DNA of 64,000 nt, from positions 5,227,001-5,291,000 of the forward strand of contig NZ_CP060298.1 of NCBI RefSeq assembly GCF_014303395.1. The letters are read 5' to 3'. Every line of letters starts with the position of its first letter. Position 1 is the first letter of the stretch. The translations under genes were made by a program, and so were the position numbers. A model generated the notes under the pieces. The model did not search any database and had not been told where the DNA came from. It was given only the letters and a program-made list of their open reading frames with translations. The stretch is from Nakamurella sp. PAMC28650 (GTDB taxonomy: Bacteria; Actinomycetota; Actinomycetes; Mycobacteriales; Nakamurellaceae). Positions 62,926 through 64,000 of this stretch are shown piece by piece.

Positions 62926-64000
62926 ACGCCAGCAGCTGCTACAAGATCGTGCTGGGCGTGGCGGCGGTCGTCCTCGCCGCCGTACCGCCCGGGCCGGTCG
63001 AACCGGCACCGGCGGCACACGCCGCGCTGGTCGGGCTGACCGATGCCCAGGTGGCGGCGCTGCCCGCGGTGGTCCAGGCGCAGTACCTGGCACCGCTTCG
63101 CACCACCGCCGTCGCCCTCGACGCAGCGGGAAAGGCCGGGGCCCACACCTTCTCGCAGATCACCATCGACCCGGAGCACCATGAGGTCGACCTCTACGTG
63201 ACGGCTCCGGCGCAGGCCGCCTCGATCATCAGGGCTGCGAAAAGGGTGCATCCGTCGATGGACGCCTCCCTGATCCGGATTCGTCAGGCCAGATACACGA
63301 TCCAGCAGTTGGATGCCGCCCGGGTGGCCTACCTCTCCCACGCCCACGCATTCGAGGCCTATGCCATCGGTCCGGCCCCGGACGGTTCCGGGCTCGACGT
63401 CGAAGTGGCGAACCCCGCACTGTCGGCCCAGCAGACCGGCGGCGTCGAGGCCGGCGTCGCGATCGTTTTCGAGCACGGTGCGCGGCGCGTCGCCAAAGTT
63501 TACGATTCTCTCGCTCGACCACCGGCCGGCCGGGCCACGTCGGGCCAACCGGTCAGCCCGGCCTGGGCGGCGGTGAAGTGGCACGACAGCACTCCGTTCA
63601 TCGGTGGCGATGTCATCACCCCGGACGGTCACCGGTACTGCACGGCAGGGCTGCCCGCAGTCCGGACCCGCGACCACCACCCCATCATGGTCACTGCGGC
63701 GCACTGCTTTTCGATCGGCCAGAACGTGTTCACCGGCGGGGGGCCGACATGGAGCTGGAACAACAACCGGACGGGGAACTTCGTCGGCAGGGTGACCGGT
63801 CGGATCCAGACCTGGGATGCGGAAACCCTCGACGGGGCCAACAACAATGCCGATGACAGCGAGAACGCCGGGTGGAAGCCCATGACCAGCGCTGCCTACT
63901 CCTACGTGGGTGATTTCGTCTGTCAATCAGGCGCCAGATCCGCCTACCTCGGTCACGGCACGCCCTGCGGTATCAAGGTGACCAATCAGGATCTCTGGTT
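62922..64000 (+). CDS. Secreted chymotrypsin-like serine protease (S1), cut by right edge
   Basis: The TTG at 62922, placed after AGGAGG, opens a frame of at least 359 codons that runs off the window. Residues 1-35 form a signal peptide (IVLGVAAVVLAAVPPG). A propeptide-like region follows (residues about 40-215). The protease core begins near 220, with the catalytic His in MVTAAHCFSIG and a following G-T-V/G-R-I-Q-T-W-D segment in which the Asp of WDAETLDG may be the second triad member. The Ser lies beyond the edge. It probably degrades extracellular protein. Confidence 0.8.
   Translation, partial: MNASSCYKIVLGVAAVVLAAVPPGPVEPAPAAHAALVGLTDAQVAALPAVVQAQYLAPLRTTAVALDAAGKAGAHTFSQITIDPEHHEVDLYVTAPAQAASIIRAAKRVHPSMDASLIRIRQARYTIQQLDAARVAYLSHAHAFEAYAIGPAPDGSGLDVEVANPALSAQQTGGVEAGVAIVFEHGARRVAKVYDSLARPPAGRATSGQPVSPAWAAVKWHDSTPFIGGDVITPDGHRYCTAGLPAVRTRDHHPIMVTAAHCFSIGQNVFTGGGPTWSWNNNRTGNFVGRVTGRIQTWDAETLDGANNNADDSENAGWKPMTSAAYSYVGDFVCQSGARSAYLGHGTPCGIKVTNQDLW

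Overview
The window is chromosomal DNA of a high-GC actinobacterium. GC-rich wobble positions, GTG/TTG starts, an RpfB-type DUF348 protein, a Pmt-type protein mannosyltransferase, a GAF-ANTAR regulator and the gene order rpfB-tatD-metG plus divergent rsmI/pmt all point to Actinomycetia. A Nakamurella-like member of the former Frankineae is my best guess; this is inference, not a database result. No rRNA, tRNA, CRISPR array or prophage was seen.

Layout. 1-3.7 kb: rpfB (cut by the left edge), tatD and metG, all on the minus strand. 4-8.6 kb: accessory block with a TetR regulator, a divergent DHA2-type efflux pump with three operator palindromes between them, an IS5-family element, and an orphan AbiEi-type antitoxin/nuclease-like protein. 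8.7-14.5 kb: gnd, a YqeY-type protein, rsmI, pmt and sodA. 14.5-20 kb: secreted CAP-domain protein with four C-terminal modules, copper amine oxidase, cation diffusion facilitator. 20-23.7 kb: circularly permuted ATP-grasp / alpha-E / transglutaminase operon. 23.8-27.9 kb: acyl-CoA ligase, 3-hydroxyacyl-CoA dehydrogenase, YbhN-like membrane protein. 28-34.3 kb: GH2 beta-mannosidase, LacI regulator and GH63 glucosidase. 34.5-36.9 kb: an IS1380-family element inserted in the 5' end of a DUF998 gene. 36.9-47.4 kb: homocysteine methyltransferase, aldo/keto reductase, nucleotidyltransferase, DsbA-like protein (frameshifted), ABC-2 exporter, two-component system with a frameshifted kinase, small proteins, CYTH-CHAD protein. 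47.5-53.3 kb: a six-gene operon (solute-binding lipoprotein, two permeases, ATPase, glycerophosphodiester phosphodiesterase, inositol-monophosphatase-like enzyme) whose five junctions are all 4-nt stop/start overlaps. 53.4-57 kb: flotillin-like protein, J-domain mini-protein, MarR, GAF-ANTAR. 57-64 kb: IclR with divergent malate synthase G and GlcG, DUF1810, DksA-like protein, a membrane-anchored protein of unknown function, and a secreted S1 protease cut by the right edge.

The most unusual structure is non-coding. Five intergenic copies of a modular palindrome built from nested inverted arms are present: four span exactly 80 bp and one spans 99 bp. One copy is split by the IS5 element with a CTAG duplication, and the outer arm of another is tandemly repeated four times in a 30-bp unit. 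A second clear insertion is the 1686-bp IS1380-type element, whose TTAG duplication lets the interrupted DUF998 frame be rebuilt exactly. Three host or IS genes carry frameshifts (IS1380 transposase, DsbA-like protein, histidine kinase), and the IS5 transposase is in two frames.
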